From the NCBI GenBank assembly GCA_037954665.1, contig JBBMOL010000065.1, positions 992,001 through 1,056,000 on the forward strand: DNA of 64,000 bases, read 5' to 3'. The notes beneath the pieces are model-generated. The model was not told the origin of the DNA. It saw nothing but the letters and a program-made list of their open reading frames with translations, and did not search any database. Positions 20,806 to 31,136 of the stretch are shown here, piece by piece. Origin of the DNA: Laguncularia racemosa (lineage: Eukaryota; Streptophyta; Magnoliopsida; Myrtales; Combretaceae). The translations under genes were made by a program, and so were the position numbers. Positions within the stretch are counted from its first letter, which is position 1. Every line of letters starts with the position of its first letter.

Positions 20806-23795
20806 TAGTAATAAAGTTGATCCATTACCGATAGGTGTTTGAACCCGGTGGCATTACATATCTCATCATGATTGGACCGTAAGAGCTTGAAGAATATTTG
20901 GAGGGCAATACATTTCATCAAAACAAAAACCTGAAGGATGAAGGCACAAAATAAACGTAATTGGAGAACTCAAATTACACTCTCTTTTCCCTTGGAGGTA
21001 AGGAAAAGAAAAATTCTATCCACATTTTACCCGCAGCTAAAGACCACAGTTGAAGAATGGGAGTAAAGTGTAGTCCTTCGAGGTGTCAATTATGTTTCAT
21101 AGGTGGCTCCGACGTCTTAGACGACACTAACTTCCTTGCGATATGGATAATTAACCCATTCTCATCATTCATATTTTACATGTACAATAATGAACATATA
21201 TATATATATGGCACGATACTTGCTATGTTAAAAATATGAATCAGATTAATACCTTTGACAAACTGTAGGTAACGTGAAATCTATTTATTAAAGTTTCATT
21301 GTGTAATTTATTAATATTAAATGTTTTCTATGGGGAAAAAATATTGGAGATGAAAATATGCGGGGGTACACAATTGACACTATCACTAATGATCAAGATA
21401 CATCACGGAGGAACATGGTGAGTGATGTTCATGGAGTTTCTGTTGGTGTTTCTATATACATTTGTCTTAATTGTTATATATATATATATATATATATTAA
21501 TCAAAGTGAGTTAAAATTTTATACTTGATAGAAGTTATAATCAATTTTATACTTGAGGGAGGAATGACGATGGATAGAGGAAATACTATGTCAAATTGGG
21601 ACTAACTAGGATACTATAGCAATATATAGTTTCATCAGAGTTATAAAGAGGATATTATTGTAATTTTCAACAAATTGGCCAGTTTGATATTTAGTAATAC
21701 TTGAATGGTTCATGAAAACATGATCAAAATAATATAAATGCAAAAAAAAAAAAAAAGATAAGGAATGAGTGAATCATGATTAATAGAAGGTAAAGAATCA
21801 TGAGTCATATTAGGTGTTATTAAATTGCATTTAGGTCATTTCACTTATGTGGGCCGAGGTGTTTAGCTTGTTAAACAATAAGTACATTCATAGTAATAGT
21901 TACAACAATGGCTCTCAAGTCCCAAGAACTAAACAGTAAAGTCAACAAGAATCATTTTCATATATACAATATTCATCAACATATATACTACTATATGCTA
22001 ATAGTAAAGGAAGATAATCCATAGGAGGAAGAGGAACAAAAGCATGCCACATTTGATAGAGTGTGAACTTCAATTGCCAAAGAGTTTGTCTACAAGCACA
22101 AGCCACATTAGCATAGTGCAATTTAGCATTAACACTAGAAGAGTGATCAACTATGAGCCATGCAACTTTGGAATCGGTACATAATTCTAATTTTGAAAAT
22201 TCCATAAGTTTTGCATAATGAAGTGCCTAGTAGATAGTCCACATTTCAACCTGTAAATTTGAGTTGTTGCAAAGTTTACAATCAAACCCAAAAATCCAAT
22301 TTTCTTATTCATTCGAAATACTCCCCCAATCATGGTATATTAGCTATCTAGACATTTTGTAGTATTGTGTTAATTTTTATATATCCTTACATAGGACAAG
22401 TTCATTTTAATTGGATCACTTGACTACGTCATTGGTGTTGTTTTGCATGTTCTACTATTTTCGATTTCTTTTTTAAAGTTTTTTTTATTATCACTTTAAA
22501 ATTTTATAGCATTTTTAATATTGATTAGCTTCCGTATATAACTAATAAATTGTAACTAATTTTTTCTTCTTTTTTTTTTATGTTATCACTTCATTGAAAA
22601 TTAGTGGTAGATCCAAGTATTCATATAAGAGTGCAAAAAAAATAAATACATAAATAAAAGAAAAAGTGTAAGGTATATATGCAAAGAGTACAGTAGCATA
22701 AAAAGAGTAGATATTTTATAAAATTATTCAACCTTTTAAGAAATGACTTTAAAATTCTTTTGAAGTAAAGACATGAGCACGAGTTCCTTTGAATCCACTA
22801 TTTGATTTCATTTGATATGAAAAATCAAAGTGATCAATCATCATAAGACCAAGGAAAATGGTAACTACAGTACAAGCTTTAAAAGGGTGAATGAGAAGTT
22901 TCCCGAAAGTTTCATCATAAGTGTACACTTGACCGAATGCTTGACTTTTGTTTTTGTATGTTACAACTTACAAGAAGGAATATTGAATAAACGTAAATTC
23001 TTTTTCGAATAAAATAATTGGATAGCTTTTTAGAATAAATTTTTAATTTAGATAATAAAATAATTTTAAAATATTTAGTTTACACCTAATTATTGAGAAG
23101 TTTTTCATAAATCTCATCCTGACCGCGTCCATGAGTGAATGTCTGACCTTTGTATCTAAGTGGATAATATAATATAGAGAAAAATAAAATAAAAGTATCT
23201 AGCTATACCCAAAAATCAAAGTGAAGTTTCCCAGGAGTTTCATCCTATTCTTGCACTTATAACTTTTGTATGTTACAAGAAGAAATATTAATACACCACA
23301 CATTTAATAGCAAAAACATAGTAAAATTAACTCAATTGGTATTTACTTATGAATAATTTTACAATTGCTTTAATTATACAAGAGAAAGAAATATTTTTCT
23401 TTAGTTTTTACATGTAATGGATAATAATACTAGAGATACATATTTAAGTATCATTAACTATTAGTTAATATTCAATTATATAAACTTCTATTAGGTTGAT
23501 GATGCTTTACCATTCAATTTTAATATTTAAGTAAATTAACAAATTAATATGAATATTTATTAATCTTTAAAACTTTAATTTAGATAATGAATGTGAATTT
23601 TTAGTTGGATAGTCCAACAAATCCCCCTATTAGCATTAAAATTAATACATTATTGAAATCCATAACTAGTAGTAAACATAGTAAGAAATTTTGATATTTC
23701 TTTATGCCTTTTGATGCATTTAAATAATGAGAAGTTTCATCCTTTTCTTGCAATTGTGTGTGTGAATGTTTGACATTTGCATGAATACAATGAAG
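20806..23795 (+). repeat. array unit 3 (left part), duplicon without the gypsy/copia chimera
   Basis: The first 780 bp equal the duplicon head of units 1 and 2. At 21,584 the sequence continues into duplicon middle instead of gypsy gag. From there to 23,795 it is a diverged match to 31,549-33,870. The unit is interrupted at 23,796 by a copia insertion and resumes at 30,523. No intact gene is seen. It contains the RNase H-like remnant and four copies of an interspersed GAGAAGTTT motif. Confidence 0.8.
21942..22250 (-). pseudogene. RNase H-like (RVT_3-type) protein remnant, unit 3
   Basis: The minus strand reads as a protein fragment with LQVEMWTIY, ALHYAKLMEFSKLELCTDSK and VNAKLHYANVACACRQ. 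This pattern resembles plant RVT_3/RNase H-like domains (the TDSK-type acidic block), which often derive from non-LTR elements. A stop lies near 22,230. The diverged copy at about 31,910-32,215 keeps most of the same residues. The identification rests on pattern only. Confidence 0.35.
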
Positions 23796-24243
23796 TGTAC
23801 AATTATGCATATAAAACTTTATTCTATGCTGCTTAATCATATGTAGTAGCGGAAGCAAAATAGATCCTTTACATACCTCCAGCCATTGCAAAGCAAATAG
23901 GTATCCTGTTCAGTGGAGAATGATATTGCGCCTCGGTTACAGTTGGTACTTCTAAACCTTAACTCACTCAATATAGATGGTGTATTTTCTGTAGTGGTGA
24001 GCAGGATTAGGGACCCCGTAATTCTCCTATTTATAACTCATTCCATCAATGAGTTGTTCCACAAAATTAGGAATTATTTGGAACATATCTTTCCTAATAT
24101 AGTAGGATATATAATTATTCCTGATTTAGTGGGATTTATTGTTCCCGATTTAGTAGGATAATATTATTCCTTTATTATGGGATTCATGGACCATATCTTG
24201 AGGTTATTTGTTTCCAATAAAAAAGGAAAGAGAATAACCAACA
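23796..24243 (-). repeat. copia 3' LTR (448 bp)
   Basis: In the element's orientation it starts TGTTGGTTATTCTC and ends GCATAATTGTACA. It adjoins the polypurine tract AAGTGGGAGAA (minus strand, 24,244-24,254). Confidence 0.93.
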
Positions 24244-24254
24244 TTCTCCCACTT
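24244..24254 (-). promoter_or_regulatory. copia polypurine tract
   Basis: AAGTGGGAGAA on the minus strand lies immediately upstream of the 3' LTR, where plus-strand synthesis is primed. Confidence 0.8.
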
Positions 24255-24523
24255 GGTCCATGTATTCCATAATTTATCTTAATGAGAAACAAAATTCATG
24301 AATCATGGTGATAAGTCCTCTAATGACGAGTATTATCTCCTATGTATTACAATGCATTGTGCTTCTCAATCCCATAGAACTTGATGAATAAACCCGATGT
24401 TTATTCTGGGTCCAAACTTAATGATATTTCTCAAAATAAATGAATAAACAAATGTGTACACAAAGCTAAATGAGAAAACATCAACTGAATAAGAGTTTCA
24501 TTAACATTAAACATAATAAAAAA

Positions 24524-25105
24524 TTACATTATGGAACCAAGTCTCATTCTCATCACATGATCCTTAAAACTCTTTAGTTGCATGCCTTTAGTTAAAGGAT
24601 CAGCTATCATTAACTCAGTGCTAATGTGCTCGATGACCACTTTCTTTTCCTTAACACGTTCTCTTATGGCTAGGTACTTGATGTCGATATGTTTACTTCG
24701 ACTACCACTTTTATTGTTCTTAGCCATAAATACAGCAGCTGAGTTATCAAAGTACAATCTTAATGGCCTAGAAATAGAGTCGACAATACTAAGGCCAGAC
24801 ATAAAACTCTTTAACCATACACCATGTGAGGTAGCCTCAGAACAAGATATGAACTCGGCCTCCATCATGGAAGTAGCAATCAAGGTCTGCTTTGCACTTC
24901 TCCAAGATACGGCCCCACTTGCAAACATGAAAACATAACCAGATGTTGATTTACATGAATCAACACAGCCAGCAAAATCCGCATCGGAGTACCTAACAAC
25001 CTCCAGATTATCGGTTCGTCTATATATGAGCATATAACTCTTTGTCCCTTGAAGGTACCTGATTACCTTCTTTGCAGCTCTCTAGTGGTCAATACCTAGG
25101 TTATT
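24524..25105 (-). pseudogene. copia RNase H
   Basis: A 169-codon frame (25,033-24,524) encodes RNase H: YSDADFAGCVDSCKSTSGYV, then SMMEAEFISCSEA, LYFDNSAAVFMAKN and SRSKHIDIKYL. The acidic residues are kept. It is cut off from RT by a stop in the connecting segment near 25,080-25,105, where other copia elements read through. It lies just before a 280-bp 3' noncoding stretch and the polypurine tract. Confidence 0.88.
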
Positions 25106-26071
25106 CTAATATCTTCCTAGTATCCCAACAGCAAATGCAATGTCAGGTCTGGTATAGACCTGAGCATACATCAGGCTTCCAATAGCTAAAGCATATGGGA
25201 TGTTTCTCATTTGTTCCTGCTTAAGCTCATTTTTGGGACATTGACTTAAGCTGAATTTATCACCCTTTATAACGAGTGCTACACTTGGTGAACAATCTTT
25301 CATCCGAAATCTCTCTAAAGCTTTATTGATATAGGTTTCTTGAGACAAACCTAAAATGCCTTGAGATATATCCCTATAGATCTTAATTCCAATGACATAA
25401 GATGCCTCACCCATATCCTTCATATCAAAGTTCTTTGAGAGAAATTATTTCACCTCATATAGCAAACCCTTATTATTGGTTGCAAGTAAAATATCATCCA
25501 CATATAGCACAAGAAAACAAATTTTACTCCCACTAACCTTTTGGTATATACATTGATCCATCATGTTTTCTTCAAAACCAAATGAAGTGATGATATCATG
25601 GAATTTCAAATACCATTGACGGGAGGCTTGTTTTAATCCATATATGGATTTATTAAGCTTGCAAACCAAGTGCTCACCTTCACTATAAGAGAATCCTTCT
25701 AGTGGTTTCATGTAAAAATCTTCCTCTAGATCTCCATTAAGGAAAGTCGTTTTCACATCCATTTGGTGCAACTCCAAATCAAAGTGTGCAACCAAAGCCA
25801 TCATTATACGAAGGGAATCTTTCTTAGACACAAGAGAAAATGTCTCTATGTAATCAATTCCTTCCCTTTGAGTGAATCCTTTAGCAACGAGCCTTGCTTT
25901 ATGTCTCTCAATGTTGCCTTGTGAGTCTTTCTTAGTTTTGAAGACCCATTTGCATCCAATGGCTTTTACACCATCAGGCAACTTGACGAGATTCCAGACT
26001 CCGTTAGATGCCATCGAATCCATCTCATCTTTCATGGCATTATGCCACAAGTTCGAATCCTTAGAACTCAT
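25106..26071 (-). pseudogene. copia reverse transcriptase
   Basis: Two frames make up the RT. 26,071-25,445 carries GVWNLVKLPDGVKAIGCKWV, DVKTTFLNGDLEEDFYM and FLVLYVDDILLA, so the YVDD catalytic motif is intact. 25,423-25,106 carries MKDMGEASYVIGIKI and RPDIAFAVGILGRY. A TAA near 25,445 separates them. About 360 bp upstream (26,072-26,430) is the poorly conserved integrase-RT linker, also broken by stops. Confidence 0.88.
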
Positions 26072-26430
26072 GGCCTGTGAAAATGACTCAGGATCATTTT
26101 CGGCTCCAATATTGTAGTCACACTCTTGTAGATATACAACATAGTCACTAGGAATTGCTAATTTCCTTCTCTAGTAGATCTTCTCAATGTTGTATCAACA
26201 TTCTCCTGAAGGGCAGGATTACATTGTTCAGCTGGTTATTCAACAACTTCGGGTATCTGTTGAACTTCAACATCTACTGAATCAGGATTGATAGCTTATG
26301 GTACCTCGGGGACTGAATTTTCAACACGCATTTGTGCTGGAGGCATGTTGTTAACAACAACAATCAGTCCACTGCCCGAGGTGTCATACTAGGCATCTGA
26401 ATGGTCTTTCTCAAAACCAATGTCTCAAGA

Positions 26431-27972
26431 TCAATCGCTCCCACTGATCAAGTCATTCTCAAGAAACTTTGCATTTCTTGATTCCACAAACCTAGTACTA
26501 CGAGATGGACAATAAAATCTGTATCCCTTAGACCTTTCGGCATATCCTATGAAATACCCACTAATAGTCCTTGGGTCCAACTTCTTCTCATGTGGATTAT
26601 AGACTCTTACTTCAAACGGACATCCCCAAACGCGTACATGTCGCAAACTCGATTTCCACCCTTTGAATAATTCAAATGGCGTCCCTTGGACAACCTTGGT
26701 TGGAACTCGGTTCAATATGTACACAGCCGTTTTAAGAGCTTCATTCCACAAGAAGTCAGGAAGCTTGGAGTTTGCAAGCATACTCCACACCATGTCCAAT
26801 AATGTTTGGTTTCTCTTTTCAGTTACTCCATTCTGGTCTAGAGAGCCAGGTAAATTGTATTGGGCAACAATCCTATTCTTTTGAAGAAACCTCGTAAATG
26901 GACCAGTCGCTTGTCCATTCTCTGTGTATCTACCATAGTATTCTCCGCCTCTATCAGATCTCACGATTTTAATATGTTTTCCACATTGTTTTTCTACTTC
27001 AGCTTTAAATACCTTAAAAGCATATAGTGCTTCATTCTTGTTATTAAGCAAGTAGAGATACATATATCGTGAGTAATCATCTATAAAAGAGACGAAGTAC
27101 TTGTTACGGTACGCATCCATGTCTAGACTACAAATGTCTGTATGTATGATTTCCAATAATTCAGAACTCCTTTTGGCACCCTTCTTCGACTTGTTAGTTT
27201 GTTTTCCCTTAATACAACTTATACAAGTCTCAAAATCGGTAAAATCTAAAGTACTAAGTACCCCATCATTTACCAACCTTTTAATTCTATCAATGGAGAT
27301 ATGACCTAATCTCTGATGCCATAACATAGAGGATTCCTCATTCACAACACATCGTTTAGTGCCAATCTTTTCATGAACATGCATAATAGTATGGTTAGCA
27401 TCATTTTGTAAACTAAGAAGAAAAAGACCATCAAACAAAGTATCACATCCAATAACATCATATTTATAAAACAAATTAAATCCTGAATCTGAAAAGTTAA
27501 AGGAATAACCATCTAATATAAGTCTGGAAACTGAAATTAAATTCCTAGAGTACCTAGAAATATAAAATGTCCTTTTCAATAGCAAAATATAACCACTACT
27601 TAAAACTAAGCTGCACGTCCCAACAACTTCCACATGTGAGGACATCTTATTGCCTGAATAGATGCTACACTCACTTCCCACTGGATTCCGCAGGTTTCTT
27701 AAATCCTGCAATGAATTGGTCACATGGATTGTAGAACCAGAATCAATCCACCATGTGTTATGATTAACATCAATCATATTGGTTTCATAACAAACAAGTG
27801 AAAGTTGAGTACCTTTCTTATCAAGCCACTGTATGAACTTGGTGCACTGTTTCTTCATGTGCCCTTTCTTTTTACAGAAAAAACACACGGCTTCCTTCTT
27901 AATGTCCTTTATGGGAGGGATTTTTCCTTTTGCCTTTGTCCTTGGCTTGTTCCCTCCTTTTGCTCTTCCCAT
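26431..27972 (-). CDS. copia gag zinc knuckle, protease and integrase
   Basis: A 513-codon open frame encodes, in order: zinc knuckle CFFCKKKGHMKKQC; protease with WWIDSGSTIHVT (Asp-Ser-Gly active site); GAG-pre-integrase block WHQRLGHIS with CISC; integrase core with Asp in HTDIC, Asp in RSDRGGE and Glu in NGVTEKRN; and the C-terminal VWGCPFEVRVYNPHEKKLDP block. All key catalytic residues are present. It overlaps the gag frame by 74 bp in a different frame, so a frameshift separates it from the start of gag. Function as part of an active element is unlikely. Confidence 0.9.
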   Translation of the reverse strand: MGRAKGGNKPRTKAKGKIPPIKDIKKEAVCFFCKKKGHMKKQCTKFIQWLDKKGTQLSLVCYETNMIDVNHNTWWIDSGSTIHVTNSLQDLRNLRNPVGSECSIYSGNKMSSHVEVVGTCSLVLSSGYILLLKRTFYISRYSRNLISVSRLILDGYSFNFSDSGFNLFYKYDVIGCDTLFDGLFLLSLQNDANHTIMHVHEKIGTKRCVVNEESSMLWHQRLGHISIDRIKRLVNDGVLSTLDFTDFETCISCIKGKQTNKSKKGAKRSSELLEIIHTDICSLDMDAYRNKYFVSFIDDYSRYMYLYLLNNKNEALYAFKVFKAEVEKQCGKHIKIVRSDRGGEYYGRYTENGQATGPFTRFLQKNRIVAQYNLPGSLDQNGVTEKRNQTLLDMVWSMLANSKLPDFLWNEALKTAVYILNRVPTKVVQGTPFELFKGWKSSLRHVRVWGCPFEVRVYNPHEKKLDPRTISGYFIGYAERSKGYRFYCPSRSTRFVESRNAKFLENDLISGSD

Positions 27973-28585
27973 GAGTAGTAAAGTTCACATTCTCCTTTTC
28001 CTTTTCCTCCATAAGCAGTCTGCCCTCTTCTTGAACACACATGGTCAATAATTCATTGATTGACCATTCATCCTTATATGTGTTATAGGATATCTTAAAT
28101 GGGTCATATTGTTGAGGTAAAGTGCAAAGAATGTAGTGAACGAGGAAGGATTCTAATAACTCAACCTCTAATGCCTTCAATTGGGCCGCAATATCCCTCA
28201 TGCGCATAATATGATCACGTACACCCTTAACATTGGTGAGTCTTAGAGTTGAAAGCTCTATAATTAGGGTGCTGGCCATTGCCTTGTCTGAAGTAGCAAA
28301 TTGCTCATCAATGGCCTTCAGCAAATCTTAGACCTTTTGATATTGCTCTACAGAGCCCCTAATACCAGCAGAAATTTTAGTCTTTATAAACATAACTGAT
28401 AAGCGATTGGATCGCTCCCATTTTTCATATAGACTTATCGCATCTAGAGTGTTGGTTTCTGTTAATGCAGGGGGCTCTTCTTTCCTTACAGCATAATCAA
28501 TGTCCATCCATCCCAAATGAAGGAGAACCCTCTCCTTCCAAACCTTATAGTTATCCCCTTTGAGCTCGGGAACATCACATCGCAT
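27899..28585 (-). pseudogene. copia gag (capsid)
   Basis: Frames 28,585-28,328 and 28,324-27,899 together resemble a copia UBN2-type gag: ELKGDNYKVWKERVLLHLG near the N-terminus, then LKAIDEQF, LTNVKGVRDHIMRMRDIAAQL and ILCTLPQQYDPF. An in-frame TAA near 28,327 separates the two parts, and a frameshift near 27,960 separates gag from pol. Confidence 0.85.
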
Positions 28586-28689
28586 ATCAGAAAAATTGAC
28601 AGGTTGAATTGCTGCAATAATTAAATGAACATGCTCAAAATTCGAGGCTAATCAATATATGACATGCTTTTACCAATGTAAAATCATGA

Positions 28690-28980
28690 AAAATATGAAT
28701 CTAGTGACATAAAACTTGCCTGTGGGTTAAAGTTTTAATTCAATTATATTCATCTTAATGCTTATAATAAAACTATTAAATGTAAAATCATGATAGAATA
28801 TGAATCTAGTGACATAAAACTTGCCTGTGGACTAAAGTTCTAATTCAATTAGATTCTTCTTAAGACTTATTATCATGATAGAAAATGAATCTAGTGACAT
28901 AAAACTTGCTTGTGGGCTAAAGTTCTAATTCAATTAGATTCATCTTAAGACTTACAATAAAACTATCAAATTATGTTCCC
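28690..28980 (-). repeat. direct repeats in the copia leader
   Basis: GAATCTAGTGACATAAAACT begins at 28,697, 28,802 and 28,887, each followed by a similar block of about 70 bp (spacings 105 and 85 bp). These sit between the primer site and gag. Confidence 0.75.
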
Positions 28981-29224
28981 TTTTCTAATTCCTGTGGGTA
29001 AATTAGAAAATATAATTTGATATCTTGTCCTAATAAATCACACACAATATTTATTTTCAATATGTAATCCTAAATAATCCTTAATATATAATTTTAATCA
29101 ATTAAGGATGTTGTGGCTACTCCCTAATCATTAAAATTATATGGATCACTTAATCATTAACTAAATCCTTAGGCTAAATCATTGCATAAAACTAATGCGG
29201 ACATCGTAGGCTAGAAACCTACAC

Positions 29225-29460
29225 GGCCAAGAGGCACGGGCATGTCTCCAGTTAGACTCTCTCCCAGAAACACACACGGCTCCAGGCACGGCCATGTATT
29301 ACAACAGATATGTTTCCAAAAGCTCACACGGCTCCAGGCACGGTCGTATGTTACAACAGATATGTTTCCAGAAGCTTACACGGCTCTAGGCACGGCCGTG
29401 TGTTACAACAGATATGTTTCCAGAAGCTTACACGGCAAGAGGCACGGCCGTGTACATGCT
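29225..29460 (-). repeat. 52-bp tandem repeat with GGCACGGCCGTG palindrome in the copia leader
   Basis: ACAACAGATATGTTTCCA begins at 29,301, 29,353 and 29,405, a 52-bp period. Each unit carries a CACGG/CCGTG palindromic core. 52 is not a multiple of three, so the + strand ORFs here are not coding. The same palindromic core appears in the unrelated LTR at 58.5-60.1 kb. Confidence 0.75.
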
Positions 29461-30052
29461 TTAGCCAGACGTATATATTTATCTATTTCCACGTGTATAT
29501 CAAAACCATAAGCAATATTCTATGAATTTAATTCTAATATTCTTATATTGTCTAATCAACATTTCATGATAAAGCATGTATAAAGATAAACCATAAATTA
29601 CACACTTAAAATAACATAAGCATGCAACATCACAAATTAAGTTCATAGCATGTTAACGGAATTAATTCCCTTTAATAAATTTCATTCATTGACAAATGCA
29701 AATAATTTTAATATAAAATTATTCTGCTAAATGTCATACTTACACCTTGCAACAACAAGTACATACAGATTAAAAAAAATTAATTGCTCTCGAGACATTA
29801 TTTTAACCATATATGAAAACGCTCATCCATGGAGAGACGTGCCAGTATGCTAAGGGAAGCTAAAAGTTGAACATGTTACAAGGTTATTTTCGCACCCAAA
29901 CAGCATTAAAGGCCATGAGAAATAAAATTTCATCACTTAACGATTTCTAATCTCCATCAATCACAAGAAAATTAAAAAACACCGCTAAGCAGACAAATTA
30001 AAACCAAAGACAAACTCCACAAAATTCAACAGAGCAAGGCAGAGGCGTTAAT
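29461..30052 (-). other. copia leader, no gene
   Basis: AT-rich untranslated leader between the primer binding site and the repeats. Nothing else recognised. Confidence 0.6.
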
Positions 30053-30067
30053 ATGGCTCTGATACCA
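30053..30067 (-). promoter_or_regulatory. copia primer binding site (tRNA-Met)
   Basis: The minus strand reads TGGTATCAGAGCCAT two bases inside the 5' LTR, the standard initiator-Met tRNA primer site of plant copia elements. Confidence 0.93.
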
Positions 30068-30069
30068 AA

Positions 30070-30517
30070 TGTACAATTATGCATATAAAACTTTATTCCA
30101 TGCTGCTTAATCATATGCAGCAGCGGAAGCAAAATAGATCATTTACATACCTCCAGCCATTGCAAAAGCAAATAGGTGTCCTATTCGGTGGAGAATGATA
30201 TTGCGCCTTGGTTACAGTTGGTGCTTCTAAACCTTAACTCACTGATATAAATGGTATATTTTATGTAGTAGTGAGCAGGATTAGGGACCCCATAATTCTC
30301 CTATTTATAACTCATTCCATCAATGAGTTGTTCCATAAAATTAGGAATTATTTGGAACATATCTTTCATAATATAGTGGGATATATTATTATTCCTGATT
30401 CTGTGGGATTTATTGTTCCCGATTTAGTAGGATAATATCGTTCATTTATTATGGGATTCATGGACCATATCTTGAGGTTATTTGTTTCCAATAAAAAAGG
30501 AAAGAGAATAACCAACA
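30070..30517 (-). repeat. copia 5' LTR (448 bp)
   Basis: Same length and ends as the 3' LTR. The right boundary ...AACCAACA is followed by the TGAAG target duplication. Confidence 0.93.
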
Positions 30518-30522
30518 TGAAG

Positions 30523-30754
30523 TTCACTGAAATTTCCTTGTTGACTAACCTAATAATTGCATTTGCAATTGTAAAATTCTTTTGGTGGGTTTTTTTTTTC
30601 TATATAATTGTTCTGCAACTTGAAGAGGGGAATCCTTCCTAAATGGAGAAGGGAGTTTATCTAAAGTGCACTATAAGACCTTGACCTTTGAATAGTAATT
30701 GATGTATGAAAGTTACTATATGTCAATGACACTTGACATATCGAATTTCAATAT
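30523..30754 (+). repeat. array unit 3 (right part), duplicon tail
   Basis: Continues the duplicon after the copia insertion, matching 14,051-14,285 and 33,860-34,090. 30,755-30,884 is AT-rich with no feature seen. Confidence 0.75.
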
Positions 30755-30884
30755 TTAAGTAAATTAACAAAATAATACATATATTTATCAATTTTTAATA
30801 TTATACTTCAAACAAATACTTTTAATATTGAAGTACTCATTTTTTGGAGTTCCTTTTTTCCAATCCACTTGTACTATTCTAGGC

Positions 30885-31136
30885 AAATTTTATCGGTTTA
30901 TGATCAACTCGAGGAGCTATGAGAACATTATATCCATAGAAGCTATGCAAAAGCTAGGCATTAAGCCAAAATAGCATCATAAACCTTACAAGTTAGCTTA
31001 GCTAAAGAAGAGTGCTAAACGAGCGCTAGTTACATTCTCTATTGGTTCTAAATATAGAGACTTTGTTTAGTGTGATGTTGTAACAATGGATGCTTGTCAT
31101 TTATTGCTAAGGAGACCTTGGCAATTTGATAGGGGT
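30885..31136 (+). pseudogene. Ty3/gypsy protease remnant
   Basis: The + strand reads as a decayed copy of the protease region seen at 8.8-9.1 kb: EAMQKLGIKPK, HHKPYKLA, then CDVVTMDACHLLLRRPWQFD. The catalytic Asp region is altered (INSRS where unit 1 has IDGRS) and stops interrupt it. It ends abruptly at about 31,136, where the fourth duplicon begins. Confidence 0.7.

Larger units (their letters stand above)
23796..30517 (-). mobile_element. full-length Ty1/copia retrotransposon (6,722 bp)
   Basis: Two 448-bp LTRs (23,796-24,243 and 30,070-30,517) bound a minus-strand element with tRNA-Met primer site, gag, protease, integrase, RT, RNase H and polypurine tract in copia order. TGAAG at 23,791-23,795 and 30,518-30,522 is a perfect 5-bp target duplication. 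It splits a duplicon whose two halves are contiguous in the other units. The LTRs differ at several positions by eye (for example after CTTAACTCACT) and pol has stops, so it is not a very recent insertion. Confidence 0.96.

Noticed and set aside
29225..29460. CRISPR-like array
   Set aside because: Repeats are contiguous 52-bp tandem units without unique spacers, in a plant retroelement leader.
29242..29525. Two + strand ORFs of 71-89 codons with repeated text
   Set aside because: They arise from a 52-bp tandem repeat, which cannot keep one reading frame, and lie in the copia leader.
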